Positions 40,601 to 51,332 of a stretch of DNA of 64,000 bases are shown in pieces. The stretch lies in assembly GCA_018136815.1 (NCBI GenBank), contig JADDIW010000062.1, positions 1 through 64,000 of the forward strand. The letters run 5' to 3'. Below the pieces are notes generated by a model. The model did not search any database, had not been told where the DNA came from, and saw only the letters and a program-made list of their open reading frames with translations. The stretch's first letter is position 1. Each line of letters starts with the position of its first letter. Position numbers and translations under genes: made by a program. Source of the DNA: Isochrysis galbana (lineage: Eukaryota; Haptophyta; Isochrysidales; Isochrysidaceae).

Positions 40601-41711
40601 CGGTGGGCGGAGAGGTGATATGGTCCCTTCACCTCCAACCACTCGCCTCCACCACCATGCCACTTAGCCTCCCGCCCATCCATGCGGAGTGCCCATTCAC
40701 GAATCGCGCTCTCATCCACTGCCACGCCATTGCTTGTTCCACGCTCCGTCGGGGGCGGGGGGAAGGATCTCTTCCCAAATGCCGCCGGCGTCCACCTACA
40801 TGCCGTGTGCGTCGCCGCCGCGTGTGTTGTGCGTGGAACTGCATCGCGTCCTTATTCTTATGTGTCGACCCACGTGCTCCACAGATCATCGACGGGCGCG
40901 TGTGGGGGGCACTCATACCCTCAAGGACCCTTGGAGATTTCCCTTGGAAGGTGATACCAAAGGCCGCCGATAGAGCACGCCCGCGCGACTAGCCGCGAGC
41001 CGCGCAAGGGGTGAGGACGCGCGACAAGAGGGCAAGGGCACTCGCACGCGCTCGCGCTCGAGGCGTTCGTGCAAGGCGTGACACTTGCCTTGCGCCGTCA
41101 AAGCACGAGCATGTGCAACCACCCCGAATGTTGGGTGGCAGCGAGCGGCACGAGCTGCGCGCGCGTGTTCGAGCTCCTATTGACACGGGCGCGTCACCCG
41201 TTAGGACCGCGATGGCGGGAAGGCGCTCACCTCCGAGCCTGCGACGGTCTCGATCGAGATCACTCCGTCGCACAAATATCTAGTGATCGGTACGGACGCG
41301 CGCGCACCTAATGCTGTACCACTCATCTGCCGTGGCTCATTCGCCCGCTGCCTTGTTGCTATGCACTACAGTACCGCGCATATCATCCGCTGAATCATTC
41401 CTCCCTCACCCCCCTGCCGATGGCAGGATCCGATGGGCTTTTCGATGTGCTAACCAATAAGACCATCGCCAAACTGATTGGGCGCATGAATTCGGGAGCC
41501 CAGAAGGCGAGTGATCCCTAACAACCCCTCCCCCCTTTACTGCTCCCCCGGGTTGGACGTGCTGCGCTCATCACATCTTGATCTGGTTGTTGAGTTCTAC
41601 ACGATGTCTCCGTGGCTGCCACAGGCTTGCAACGAGTTGGTCAAAGAAGTGAAGAAGCGTCCGGGTACAGACGATACTACGGTGATTGTGATCCACTTTG
41701 AAGCGCCATGA
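37673..41711 (+). CDS. PP2C-family protein serine/threonine phosphatase, long low-complexity N-terminus
   Basis: Exons 37673-39508, 39640-~39760, 39907-40087, 40211-40308, 40443-40614, 40885-40950, 41223-41289, 41427-41506 and 41625-41711 (TGA). Exon 1 (~612 residues) is Gly-, Arg/Glu- and Ala-rich and carries no domain. The rest is a PP2C metal-dependent phosphatase: SHANEDRYAI, GVYDGHGGSDCANLAA (the DGHGG metal site), WVGDCRAVLI, GALIPSRTLGD, LTSEPATVSIEITPSHKYLVI, GSDGLFDVL and a final DDTTVIVI. All acidic metal ligands I would expect are present, so activity is likely. The exon 7-8 intron is GC-AG (AAG|GCGAGT). The exon 2-3 junction has no good GT donor in phase; a non-canonical GA donor at about 39760 would give AIRPNVNDD. 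The substrate is unknown. Confidence 0.85.
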
Positions 41712-42187
41712 ACCGTCCACGAGCACATTCAATGACACTTCTTCCGGCCGAAGCGACGGCGATGCCGCCCCGAGCGCATCCGCACTTGCGGTCAGGGCGA
41801 GCTCAATTTAGTAGCGGCACCAAAGTTGAGAGGCATGGCGAGATAAGAGGGGCATGTGCCGAAGTCCAGATCGGCGAATCCTGCAGAGGCCATTAGAATG
41901 CGAAGTTACGTAGGGCCCGGCAACACAGCATAGCGCTCGGAATCGCTCTTCATTAGGAGCCGCAGACAAGCGACGGGCATCGCTTGCTGCCGCCAGCCCT
42001 ACATGGGTAACTGCATCTCATACCATGCCTTGTCCACGTTGATATTCGTTGGTAAATTGCGTGATATTGTGCGTTGTGCGTTGAAATCTTGCCTGTCTAC
42101 CACGCCTACTCAAGATGAATGATAGAAACCCAAATGTTTGTGCGTTGTGCGAGTGCGCTTGGCAGTGGCCGAGCGCTGACGCCCTTG
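41712..42187. other. 3' flank of the PP2C gene, no gene seen
   Basis: Probably 3' UTR and spacer. No motif or open frame of note before the LTR fragment that starts at 42188. Confidence 0.4.
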
Positions 42188-42410
42188 TGTTGTATTCAAG
42201 CCATTACTGCTTTTTGCTTTTTGGCATGAATATTCGCAATTACCAGCACGAGTCTTCTACGCTCTACGCCACAGAGTGTTTTCTGAGAGGCTGCGACCTC
42301 AAGAAGGTGCAACTCGAGGTTCCTTTTTTTTTTACACCCTTTTCATCTATTTTGGTATATAATTATCGTTGACCCTCAACTTGGAACTTGGACGGTCGGG
42401 CCACCTGCCC
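42188..42410 (+). repeat. gypsy-family LTR fragment followed by a dispersed repeat
   Basis: TGTTGTATTCAAGCC begins at 42188, and GGCATGAATATTCG follows, the same start as the LTRs at 10273 and 12740 (minus). After about 80 bases it diverges from them. From 42306, AAGGTGCAACTCGAGGTTCC, a T run, CTATTTTGGTATATAA and AACTTGGACGGTCGGGC match the minus strand at 30850-31018. It may be a recombinant or a different LTR subfamily. Confidence 0.6.
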
Positions 42411-42767
42411 ACTCGATGTCGCATTCGCGAATCGACACTCGTTAGGCTTCTCTTCGTCGTTCGGTATTTATCGTTATAATTCTCTGCTCTCGTTCTCGTT
42501 CTCGGTCAAAAACTTCGCGTGGACGCCTACTCACCTCATTTCAGTACATGAGCCACGTTGCCCCTCAAACTTTGATGGTCAGAGGAGTGAGAGTGGCAAG
42601 CGTATCCTCGTTTTTGCACAAACTCGCTTCTTCCACCTATTGGTTTGACGGGTCGAGGCGCATTCCGTACACCATATCAATATTCGATGATCGGGCTTCT
42701 TATAAATAACTTATAAACGAGTTGGGGGGTCAATTTGCCACCATGCCCGCCCGTGTTAAGGAATAAG

Positions 42768-42978
42768 GAATGCAACCATGAACGTCAGTTTGAAGACCGC
42801 CCATGACCACCCTTGCACGCCCCGTCTATTTTCATATAAGCGCCGTTTATTGGTAGACATTGAACATTGGGGGTTCTCCTACTAAAATAGAAATAGACGG
42901 AAGGGGGGACTTGAGCATCACTTCAGAGAGGGTGTCTCCGCTCGGGTTGAAGAATGCAACAATGAACGTCAGTTTGAA
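42768..42978. repeat. 27-bp direct repeats flanking ~157 bp
   Basis: GAATGCAAC-N-ATGAACGTCAGTTTGAA occurs at 42768-42794 and 42952-42978 with one difference. The bracketed DNA contains CCCGTCTATTTTCATATAA, similar to the dispersed repeat near 30975. The pair could be a duplicated end of a small element or a tandem duplication remnant. No gene lies in 42411-43008. Confidence 0.55.
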
Positions 42979-43012
42979 ACAAAATGAAAGACAGTCAGTT
43001 GGGGTTTGAAAG

Positions 43013-44010
43013 ACTGTATACGAGAGAGGAGAGAGGGAGGAGGGTGGAGAGAGAGGAGAGAGGGAGGGTGGAGAGAGGAGAGAGGGAGGGTGGAGAGAGG
43101 AGAGAGGGAGGGTGGAGAGAGGAGAGAGGGAGGGTGGAGAGAGGAGAGAGGGAGGGTGGAGAGAGGAGAGAGGGAGGGTGGAGAGAGGAGAGAGGGAGGG
43201 TGGAGAGAGGAGAGAGGGAGGGTGGAGAGAGGAGAGAGGGTGGGTGGAGAGAGGAGAGAGGGAGGGTGGAGAGAGGAGAGAGGGTGGGTGGAGAGAGAGG
43301 AGAGAGGGAGGGTGGAGAGAGGAGAGAGGGAGGGTGGAGAGAGGAGAGAGGGAGGGTGGAGAGAGGAGAGAGGGAGGGTGGAGAGAGGAGAGAGGGAGGG
43401 TTGAGAGAGGAGAGAGGGAGGGTGGAGAGAGGAGAGAGGGAGGGTGGAGAGAGGAGAGAGGGAGGGTGGAGAGAGGAGAGAGGGTGGGTGGAGAGAGGAG
43501 AGAGGGAGGGTGGAGAGAGAGGAGAGAGGGAGGGTGGAGAGAGGAGAGAGGGAGGGTGGAGAGAGGAGAGAGGGAGGGTGGAGAGAGAGGAGAGAGGGAG
43601 GGTGGAGAGAGGAGAGAGGGAGGGTGGAGAGAGGAGAGAGGGTGGGTGGAGAGAGGAGAGAGGGAGGGTGGAGAGAGGAGAGAGGGTGGGTGGAGAGAGG
43701 AGAGAGGGAGGGTGGAGAGAGGAGAGAGGGAGGGTGGAGAGAGGAGAGAGGGAGGGTGGAGAGAGGAGAGAGGGAGGGTGGAGAGAGAGGAGAGAGGGAG
43801 GGTGGAGAGAGGAGAGAGGGAGGGTGGAGAGAGGAGAGAGGGAGGGTGGAGAGAGAGGAGAGAGGGAGGGTGGAGAGAGGAGAGAGGGAGGGTGGAGAGA
43901 GGAGAAAGGGTGGGTGGAGAGAGGAGAGAGGGAGGGTGGAGAGAGAGGAGAGAGGGAGGGTGGAGAGAGGAGAGAGGGAGGGTGGAGAGAGGAGAGAGGG
44001 AGGGTGGAGA
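43013..44010. repeat. minisatellite of ~22-bp purine units (about 40 copies)
   Basis: About 1 kb consists of head-to-tail copies of GAGAGAGGAGAGAGGGAGGG plus TG. The variants are a 24-bp unit with an extra GA and one with GGTGGG in place of GGAGGG. The unit length is not a multiple of three and contains no stop in either strand, so long frames (RVERGEREGGERREGGW and LPLSSLHPPSLLSPPSL) are open in all registers. I regard these as artefacts. A GA microsatellite follows (44010-44085 and 44281-44380). Confidence 0.9.
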
Positions 44011-44397
44011 GAGAGACGGAGAGAGAAAAGAGAGAGAAAGGGAGAGAGAATAGAGAGAGAGAGAGAGGGAGAGGAGAGAGAGCTCGCGTCCGCACCTTCC
44101 GCACTCACTCGTCGACGTATTTCTCACATAAACACGTCACAAGTTCACGTGTAGTCAGTGGCGGCGAGCGAGCGGGACTCCATGATTTTCGTAGACAGCG
44201 AACTCGTCATACGATCATCTAAGCTCTGGTTTACGAATAAAGTGGAGGGGAAGGAGAAGAAGAGAGTGAGAGCGATCGCGGAGAGAGAGAGAGAGAGAGA
44301 GGGAGGGAGGGAGGGAGGGAGGGAGAGAGAGAGAGGGGCAGAGAGAGAGGCAGAGAGAAGGAGAGGGAGAGGGAGATAGGGAGAGAGCGAAGGATCG

Positions 44398-47300
44398 ATG
44401 GAGTGTCTTCGCTCCCTCTCTCGCCCTCCTCCCCCTTCCCCCGCCTACCTTTCCGCCCTCGTCGAGGCGCCCACACCCCCTGAGAGGTACTTCACCCCTG
44501 AGGATGGCTGGCCCCACCTTCCCACTCCCTCTCCCGCCTCTCTTCTCCCGAGAGAGAGAGAGGAGAGGGAGCTCTTTCTTCTTCCGCCCGCGCTCGGAGA
44601 GGTGAGGCTCGAGGTTCTGGAGGCGGTCGGGCTGAGGAAGAGCGATCTGATGTCGAAGAATGATGTGTTTGCGATTGCGGTGCTTGAGGTGAGGCTTTTC
44701 GCGGATGGGGGAGAGGGGGGGGAAGAGGGCCGGAGGGGGGAGGGGGGGGTTGCGGTGCTCGAGGTGAGGCTTTTGGCGGGTGGGGTGGGGTGGGGTGGGG
44801 GGGAAGTGGCAGGGGAGGGGGGAAGGGGAGTGGCACGGGAGGGCGGGAGCGAGGAAGGGGTATTGGAGGGGGAGGGGGGAGGGAGAGCGGAGGACGTGAG
44901 AGGATACGCACTTGAGGTGTGGGCGGCAACGATGCTGCCGGGAGAGCGGCGATTACAAGTGTGTTCGCGACCGTCGTCTCGGAGGGGAGCCGCTGTGGCG
45001 AGGGGGTGAGAGGGGGGGGGAGGGGGCGCTGAGGGCGCTTGGACCGAGGGAGTCTCGCCAAGGATGGGGAGACGAGGGGCGGGTTCATCGGCAAGGGGCA
45101 TCCTGCACCAAGTGCCGGGCTCCTCCTCAGCCTTCATCCTTGAGTGGCGACCCGTGTTCAGCCCTGCCCGCCTGCCCGGTGCACGCCATCAGCCGGCGCC
45201 AACCTCCCACCACCTCCCCGCCCACACTCCATCGATCCTTTGCTCTCTCCCTCTCTCCCTCTCCCTCTCCCTTTTTCTCCCGCCCTTCCTCTCTGCCTCT
45301 CCCTCTCTCCCTCTTTCTTCTCTCTTTCTTTGCCCTCGCTCTCTCTTCTTCTCCCGCTCTCTTTCCCCTCTACTTTCTCTGTAAACCCGCCCCCGCAGCC
45401 TTGCGGGCTGGGCGGGGGCATCCTGCTGACTGGATCGAGGCGTGGGCTCACGGGACTCACCCTCCTCGCACCGCTCCGCCTTTGTCGCCAGGGCGCCGCT
45501 GGCATCACGACAACGCTCTTGAACGAGGACCATCCTCGCTGGACTCCTGACCACGCGCGAGCCTTCTGCTTCCCGGCCCGCAAGCCGCACTCGCGCCTCT
45601 ACGTCGCGCTATTCGATGCGGACGACATGGACGACGACGATCCGCTGGGGCGCGTGGAGATTCCGCTGGGGGCGCTCTACCCCAACACGGTCTACGACGT
45701 GTGGGCTCCGCTCCAGAACTCGCCCTTCACGTTGCACATGCATAAGTGAGCAGCCGCGGTCGCTCGGCCCCTCCGCCGCACCGTGGTGGTTTCCCGGCGG
45801 CCTTGTCGGTCAAATGATGCCAACCGGGCGGATTGCAGCCGGCCACAAGCCCCATGCTCAGCTCCTTGATAGCCTGTCGACCGCGGTCCCCGTCGAACCC
45901 CCGGACCCTTTTGCTTCCCTGCTTGCTCTCGCCCGAGAGGTACGGTAGGGTCCGCCTGCGCTTCTCGGTCAAGTGGCACTCCAACTTCCAGCGGATCGCG
46001 CGCTACCCCGCAGCGCTGAGCGGCGGCGATGGGCCGGACATCCTTCCCTTCAACGATAGGCGATGGATGATAGCTGCTCTCTTCGCCACTCAAGGCCCCT
46101 CCGTCGACAAGTCATTTAAATGGCGAGTTTCCTCCCCTCGTAGCCGCCCGCGGCGGCTGCACGCCTTGACTGTTGCCCCCTCAGGCCGCCCAGGCGCCGC
46201 TCGCACGCCGCATCGATCGCCTGCCCCCCCCCCCCCCCCACTTCCCGCCCCCACACCCGGCTCTGTCCTCAAGAGCGGCCGCTCTCGCTTCGACCGCTCA
46301 CCCGCGGGCAAATCTTCGCATGCCTCAGGTCTGTGTGCCGTGCCCGTATCAACGAAGCGGTTGAAGTCTTGTCTGTCGTCTCACTGGCGCAGCGGGTGTG
46401 CCACCTCCTGCACCACGACACTCTCGCCCGATCCCCACCTGCTGGACATGCGCTCGGTGACTGCTTGCACCGCTCCTTCGCCTCTGACGGACTGACCTCA
46501 GGCGATCAAATCGATCATCTGCTACCGGAAGGGCAACGTGCTCACATCGCTCCTCTGTGGCCTCATGTGGCAGCTCTGCTGCGTGCAGGTGAGAAGGTCG
46601 CTCGCATAAGTCCTTTCGACGACTGTGGCTGGCGGCCCTCCTCACCAAGTTCTGGTCCGATGCACCTTGCCGTCTTGTCCGTCGCCACTCGAGCCGCTCA
46701 CGGCTCGGCCCCCCCTTCGTCGCAGCCCAACTTTCTGCCGAGCTGCTACCCGTTGTTGCTCCTTGCGATACTGTCTGTGCAGCACTCTCGCTCTGGCGCC
46801 TATGCGCCCGGAGCTCGTGCGGCGCCGGGGGCGATGAGTATCACGCGCTCCTTCTTCTCCTTCCTCCTCGGTGCGCCCCGTGGTCACACCGCCAACCCTC
46901 CCTCCTCGGTCGACTCCGACCCAGACGACTCGGATGAGGACACCGACGACGAGGATGCGCCCACGTACTCATCGGAGCTGGTGAGGACATTTGGCCTCGA
47001 TGGTTGTCCAAGACGGCCCGCCCCCTCGAGACGCGTGCACACACCGGCTGGCATGTTCCCCGTCCTCTTGGAACTGCTCGTGGCCGCCTGTCCTCTCGCT
47101 CCCGCGGCCAGCTGGCGCCGCTTTCCCAAATGCTGCTCTTCTAGATGCTCTACCGCGCGCGCATCACTCACCATTGCAGGCCAAGGCCCGATTGGAACGT
47201 ATCGCGGCAAAGCATAAAGCGGCCACCGAGGCCGCCAAGAGGAGGCCACGCCGGAAAGCCGCCTCGTGCACAGCTGTCTCCAAAGCTCGAGTGCCTGACG

Positions 47301-48971
47301 ACGCCGTGTCTTTGGCACCCGCATCACTCCAACGGCAAGCCAGCCTCGACGAGGATCTCCTTCTCCACGGGCTCGCAGGCGCTCTCGAGCGGCAACGCAG
47401 GGAAGCCGAGGTGAACTCGCGGTTTGCCTCCGCCATGGCGCATCCACAGCGTAGATCTCCCGTTGGTGCCGCCTGCTGCTTGCTGTTCGCGGACATCACA
47501 GCCAGGCTGCCCTGCCCGGCTGTCGCTCTTGTTGTCGACAGCGCTCACTGTGGAGCCCACCCAATCTCACTCGCATACTCACGTTGGATGGGTGCCACAG
47601 GCTCGTCGACCGAAGTGGCAAGCACTCGCGGATGGTGTCCAAAACGTACAAATCGATTTCCTCTCCGCCTTCCTCGCTCCCTATCAAGCGAGGCTGGGTA
47701 CGGCCCCTCGCCCACCTCCACATAGTCGTCTTGATGGTAGCGCGTGCGTCCATGCTCCCACCGCCCTCCGCCCCTCCCAACCCCAACTGCCCCTCGCTAA
47801 CGTCCTTGCTCAGGCGAGAAGCTGTATCCGATCCGTTCCATTCGCGGGATCTTCGAGTGGCGTGACCCGATCGCTTCATGGTGGCTTGCCTCCTTCCTGA
47901 GCATGTTTGCCATTTTCCTCGCCCTCATCCCATGGCAGCGGGTCTTCCAGGTGATGGGCTCGTTCTATGGTTTCGGCCGGGCAGCTGTACGACCCGAGTG
48001 GCCCGTCTACCAAGGCTCTCCACTAGTGCTGCAGAGCCCAGCAGCGTGGATCCATATTCCTCACCGAAACGCGGAATCGTCACGAGCGTCCCAATGCCAA
48101 GCCTGCTTCACCCGCCTACACTCGCCCGTGCTCCGCTCCCTTGCTGCTCTTGCGGACGGCCATGACCTCCCTGTGTCCAGCTCATTGGGCTTTTGGTGTT
48201 GGGTCCACACATGTACTTCATTGGGCGCATCCCCAACGTCAAGCACGCATTCGGCATAGATGATCTGGTGAGCCGTCTGCAGTCCGCCCACGCTTAATGC
48301 GAGGGAAGCAGTCGACTCAGGCATGCCGATGCACGCTGCAGCCAACCCTCATTTCTTCCTGAAACGAGCGCCTTGGACGCTCTGCTCTCACGCTCTTGAC
48401 CTCCCGACGCAGACATCGCCAACTGCCTTAGAGCGGCGCTTCAAGATGGCGACGAAGGAGGAGAAGACGAAGATGATCAGCGAAGCTCTTGACGATGAGG
48501 AGCGCCTGGAAAAGAAGGTGGACTTGTACCTGCACCGCTGCCAGCTCTCGCGCCTCTCGCTCGCCTCCCAGTGCCTATATTGCTACGAACAACTCGCTTG
48601 CTTCTGGCACGAACACATTTTTTGCAACGAAAGAAGTTACTTATTCCTCTCCCCGTGCGGCACCTCTTGTAGGCGCGTGACGCGGAGGACGTGCGCATGC
48701 GCAAGCAGCTGGAAAAGCAAAAGACGAATCTCGAGCAGGTGATAGAACATTCCAGGCGTGGGATTGTATGGGCTCAGAGGTAGTTGGCGAACGTAGAACG
48801 TGTTTTCGCCTATTGCTGGTATCGCGGGCAGCCCATCGAGGCCTCGTGCGATTCGAGCGCGCTCCCGTGCGCCTGACCCCCCAACTCTCGAGTTGCACGG
48901 CTACTCGTGCATCACAGGCACTTGGTTCGTCGCTCAATTCGCCCTTTAGTGTGCACGGTCCCCGTCTCTAG
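44398..48971 (+). CDS. C2-domain protein with C-terminal membrane segments (MCTP-like)
   Basis: Exon 1 (44398-44688) starts MECLRSLSRP and ends inside a C2 domain (GEVRLEVLEAVGLRKSDL...DVFAIAVLE). Exon 2 (45492-45745) completes it (NEDHPRW, LYVALFDADDMDDDDPLGRVEIPL). Exon 3 starts at 45940 (YGRVRLRFSVKW). Later exons, joined only approximately, give ARINEAVEVLSVV near 46345, AIKSIICYRKGNVLTSLLCGLMWQLC near 46502, a Lys/Arg-rich helix near 47180, VQNVQIDFLSAFLAPYQ near 47640, and EWRDPIASWWLASFLSMFAIFL with a second hydrophobic stretch near 47860-47975. The order of C2, RDP motif and paired transmembrane helices resembles MCTP proteins of plants and animals (membrane contact or trafficking). 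The final exons (48400-48971) form a charged coiled coil ending at TAG. Ca2+ binding is plausible: DADDMDDDD supplies acidic ligands. Middle exon borders are uncertain. Confidence 0.75.
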
Positions 48972-49589
48972 TGGTGAGCCGACCCAAGCTGCGACTCCCG
49001 ATGTGTCAGATCAAGCTACGCTTCGGGGCCATATGCAAGTCTCGCTACCCACTCGCAATTCCCTCACATCCATTGACCTTCAACAAGCACCGCCATGCTA
49101 TCCTCCTCGAAGAATCTCGTACTTATCCGCTGAGCCTCTAATCAAGGGCAGGATCGCAGCTTCCGTTGTTGGCTGTTGGGTCCAATTCTCGCATCGGGCA
49201 TGCCGTCCTTATGCTGATATTGCTCTTGATGTTGTAGATGTTCTGATTTAACTCGTGGCATGCTCGCTATATGCTAGTGCCTTTCGTTTTCGAGTTGTAC
49301 GTGCACTATTGCTCTGCGTGTTAGACATGAAAACGATAGCACTTATTCGGCGCACGTGGGGAACGGTATGATGAAATTTACAGTTTTAGCAAAATGTGTT
49401 ATGGCGGTGCCGACAAAGGGGCGGGAGGTAACACTCAACCACCGTCTTTCACCCATTCGAGGCCGGCGCCGCGCCTCCATCACCACCCCCATCGCCCTCC
49501 GATGCTGTGGAGAGCGGGCATGAGCCCGCTCTCACTGAAATCTGCATGGAAGAGGCTGTTGAGGCATATCCCCCACCCTCGGAGGCGGA
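48972..49589. other. intergenic DNA, nothing recognised
   Basis: No supported gene or repeat between the end of the C2/MCTP-like gene and the dispersed repeat. An open frame at 48907-49251 has no recognised relatives. Confidence 0.4.
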
Positions 49590-49800
49590 TGAGGCCGTCC
49601 CCAAGCCCGTCCTCCCGCCTTTCTCTGCTGAGGAGGTGGTCCAGCCCGTCATTGGCCACCCCCCAACTTCCGCCGCGCCTCTCGCCGTTTCCCTTCCGTC
49701 CCCTCCGTTTCCACCTGAGGCAGTGGTAACCTCGGATCCGTCACTCTGCCATAAGGCATGCCCAATGGAGGGATGGCTGTTGGAGCCTAGACCAAAAGCG
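49590..49800 (+). repeat. copy of a dispersed coding repeat (KPVLPPFSAEEVVQPVI)
   Basis: Encodes PKPVLPPFSAEEVVQPVI, nearly identical in nucleotides to the minus strand at 36503-36560, then a more diverged tail comparable to 36404-36490 and 12830-12905. It lies in an open frame from 49507 (MESGHEPALTEICMEE...) to 49824. Host gene exon or element fragment cannot be decided. Confidence 0.6.
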
Positions 49801-50079
49801 TTCAATTATCCCCATCCCTGCTAGCACTTTCTGTTGTCACCTGGAGGGTCACTTGACTCAACTTGTATTTGTTGAACCCCACACGTGGTCTTACTCCATT
49901 GACTCGATTTGTGACAGGGTCGATATCTCGTTGAAATCACGATCCACATGTCTCCCCTTTGGGACGCCTTGGCGTGTGTGTGTGTGCACGCACGCGGCTA
50001 CCCTGGCTGCCGCAGATCCCGGTGGAGATCGCGCACGAGGAAGGTTCCCGTCGTTGCGCACCCGCAATCGTTTCCCCAT

Positions 50080-51249
50080 TCACACCCCTCGGCGCATGAC
50101 AACGATGTCAGAGTCGATCCAGGGCCACCGTCTGCGCAAGTATCGCGATCGCATGCGAGAGGGTGGCGAGGGAGGAGGTGGCGAGGGAGGAGGTGGCGAG
50201 GGAGGTGGGAGTGAAGGAGGGGGTGGCGAGGGAGGGGGTGGCGAGGGAGGAGGTGGCGAGGGAGGGGGTGGCGAGGGATGTGGGAGTGAAGGAGGGGGTG
50301 GCGAGGGAGGAGGTGGCGAGGGAGGGGGTGGCGAAGGAGGGGGTGGCGAGGGAGGGGGTGGCGAGGGAGGGGGTGGCGAAGGAGGGGGTGGCGAGGGAGG
50401 GGGTGGCGAGGGAGGTGGGAGTGAAGGAGGGGGTGGCGATGGAGGGGGTGGCGAGGGGGGTGGCGAGGGGGGTGGATCTGGGGGAAGGGGTGGCGGAGGT
50501 GACGGTGGCGGCGGGAACGGTGGCGATGGTGGCGTCGATGGTGGTGGTAAAGGTGGCGGGGAAGTCGGAGAAGGTGGATATGGAGGAACCGGGAATGAAG
50601 GGGGGAAAGAAGGTGTTGGAGAGCGAGGCGATGGAGAAGAAGGTGGTGGAGAGCGAGGCGGTGGAGAAGAAGGTGGTGGAGGGGAGGGCGGTGGAGGAGA
50701 AGGCGGTGGAGAGCGAGGCGGCGGAGAAGAAGGTGGTGGAGGAGAAGGCGGCGGAGGGCGAGGTGGTGGAGAAGGAGGTGGCGGAGAAGGTGGCGGAGAA
50801 GAAGGTTGGGGAGAAGGAGGTGGCGGAGAGGGAGGTGGTGGAGAAGGAGGTGGCGGAGAGGGAGGTGGTGGAGAAGGAGGTGGCGGAGAGGAAGGTGGTG
50901 GAGAAGGAGGTGGCGGAGAGGGAGGTGGTGGAGAAGGAGGTGGCGGAGAGGGAGGTGGCGGGGACGGTGGCGAGGGTGGTGTGGATGGTGGTGGTGAAGA
51001 TGACGGGGAAGTTGGAGAAGGTGGATTAGGAGGAAACGGGAATGAAGGGGGAGGAAAAGGTGTCACAGGAGAAGGTGGTGAAGAGGGAGGCGGCGGAGAT
51101 GTAGGTGGCGGAGAAGTAGGCGGGAGAGAGGGAGGTGGAGGTGGTGGTGCCAATGGAGGGAGGGGTGGCGGGAGTGACGGGGGTGGTGGTGATGGGATAA
51201 TAAACAATTGACTTTGGATTGAAACGAATATTATCAGGGATAGTCCCAT
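50080..51249 (-). CDS. hydroxyproline-rich SPPPP-repeat ORF
   Basis: Minus-strand frame from an ATG at about 51249 (MGLSLIIFVSIQSQLFII, a possible signal sequence) into ~330 residues of SPPPP and PPPS repeats, ending SRMRSRYLRRRWPWIDSDIVVMRRGV. SPPPP blocks are the extensin/pherophorin-type spacer of algal wall glycoproteins, which is why I prefer this strand; the opposite strand gives GEGGG repeats. It begins only ~85 bp downstream of the helicase stop on the same strand. No globular domain is present, so it may be a remnant or merely a 15-bp minisatellite. Confidence 0.4.
   Translation of the reverse strand: MGLSLIIFVSIQSQLFIIPSPPPPSLPPPLPPLAPPPPPPSLPPTSPPPTSPPPPSSPPSPVTPFPPPSFPFPPNPPSPTSPSSSPPPSTPPSPPSPPPPSPPPPSPPPPSPPPPSPPPSSPPPPSPPPPSPPPPSPPPPSPPPPSPQPSSPPPSPPPPSPPPRPPPPSPPPPSSPPPRSPPPSPPPPSPPPPSSPPPRSPPPSSPSPRSPTPSFPPSFPVPPYPPSPTSPPPLPPPSTPPSPPFPPPPSPPPPLPPDPPPSPPPSPPPPSPPPPSLPPPSPPPPSPPPPSPPPPSPPPPSPPPPSPPPPSPPPPSPPPPSLPHPSPPPPSPPPPSPPPPSPPPPSLPPPSPPPPSPPPPSPPSRMRSRYLRRRWPWIDSDIVVMRRGV
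50158..50990. repeat. GGA/GGT-rich minisatellite, 15-bp and 12-bp units
   Basis: GGAGGGGGTGGCGAG-type units (15 bp) dominate 50158-50460, and GGAGGTGGCGGAGAG-type units dominate 50640-50960. Both keep the codon frame of SPPPP on the minus strand, as expected if the repeat expanded within coding sequence. Confidence 0.8.
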
Positions 51250-51332
51250 ACCATCCGAGTACTCCCAGCGGATGAAAAAAAACATATGTGTCCAATCGTG
51301 TCTGATGCGGACACAAACCCACACAATCGGGT

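Noticed and set aside
43013..44010. Long ORFs encoding RVERGEREGGERREGG and LPLSSLHPPSLLSPPSL in several frames
   Set aside because: All frames are open only because the 22-bp unit lacks stops; no start context, domain or composition supports a protein.
49853..51211. Plus-strand GEGGG-repeat ORF of 452 codons
   Set aside because: It is the complement of an SPPPP array, which is a known protein repeat type; the Gly/Glu version has no known counterpart.
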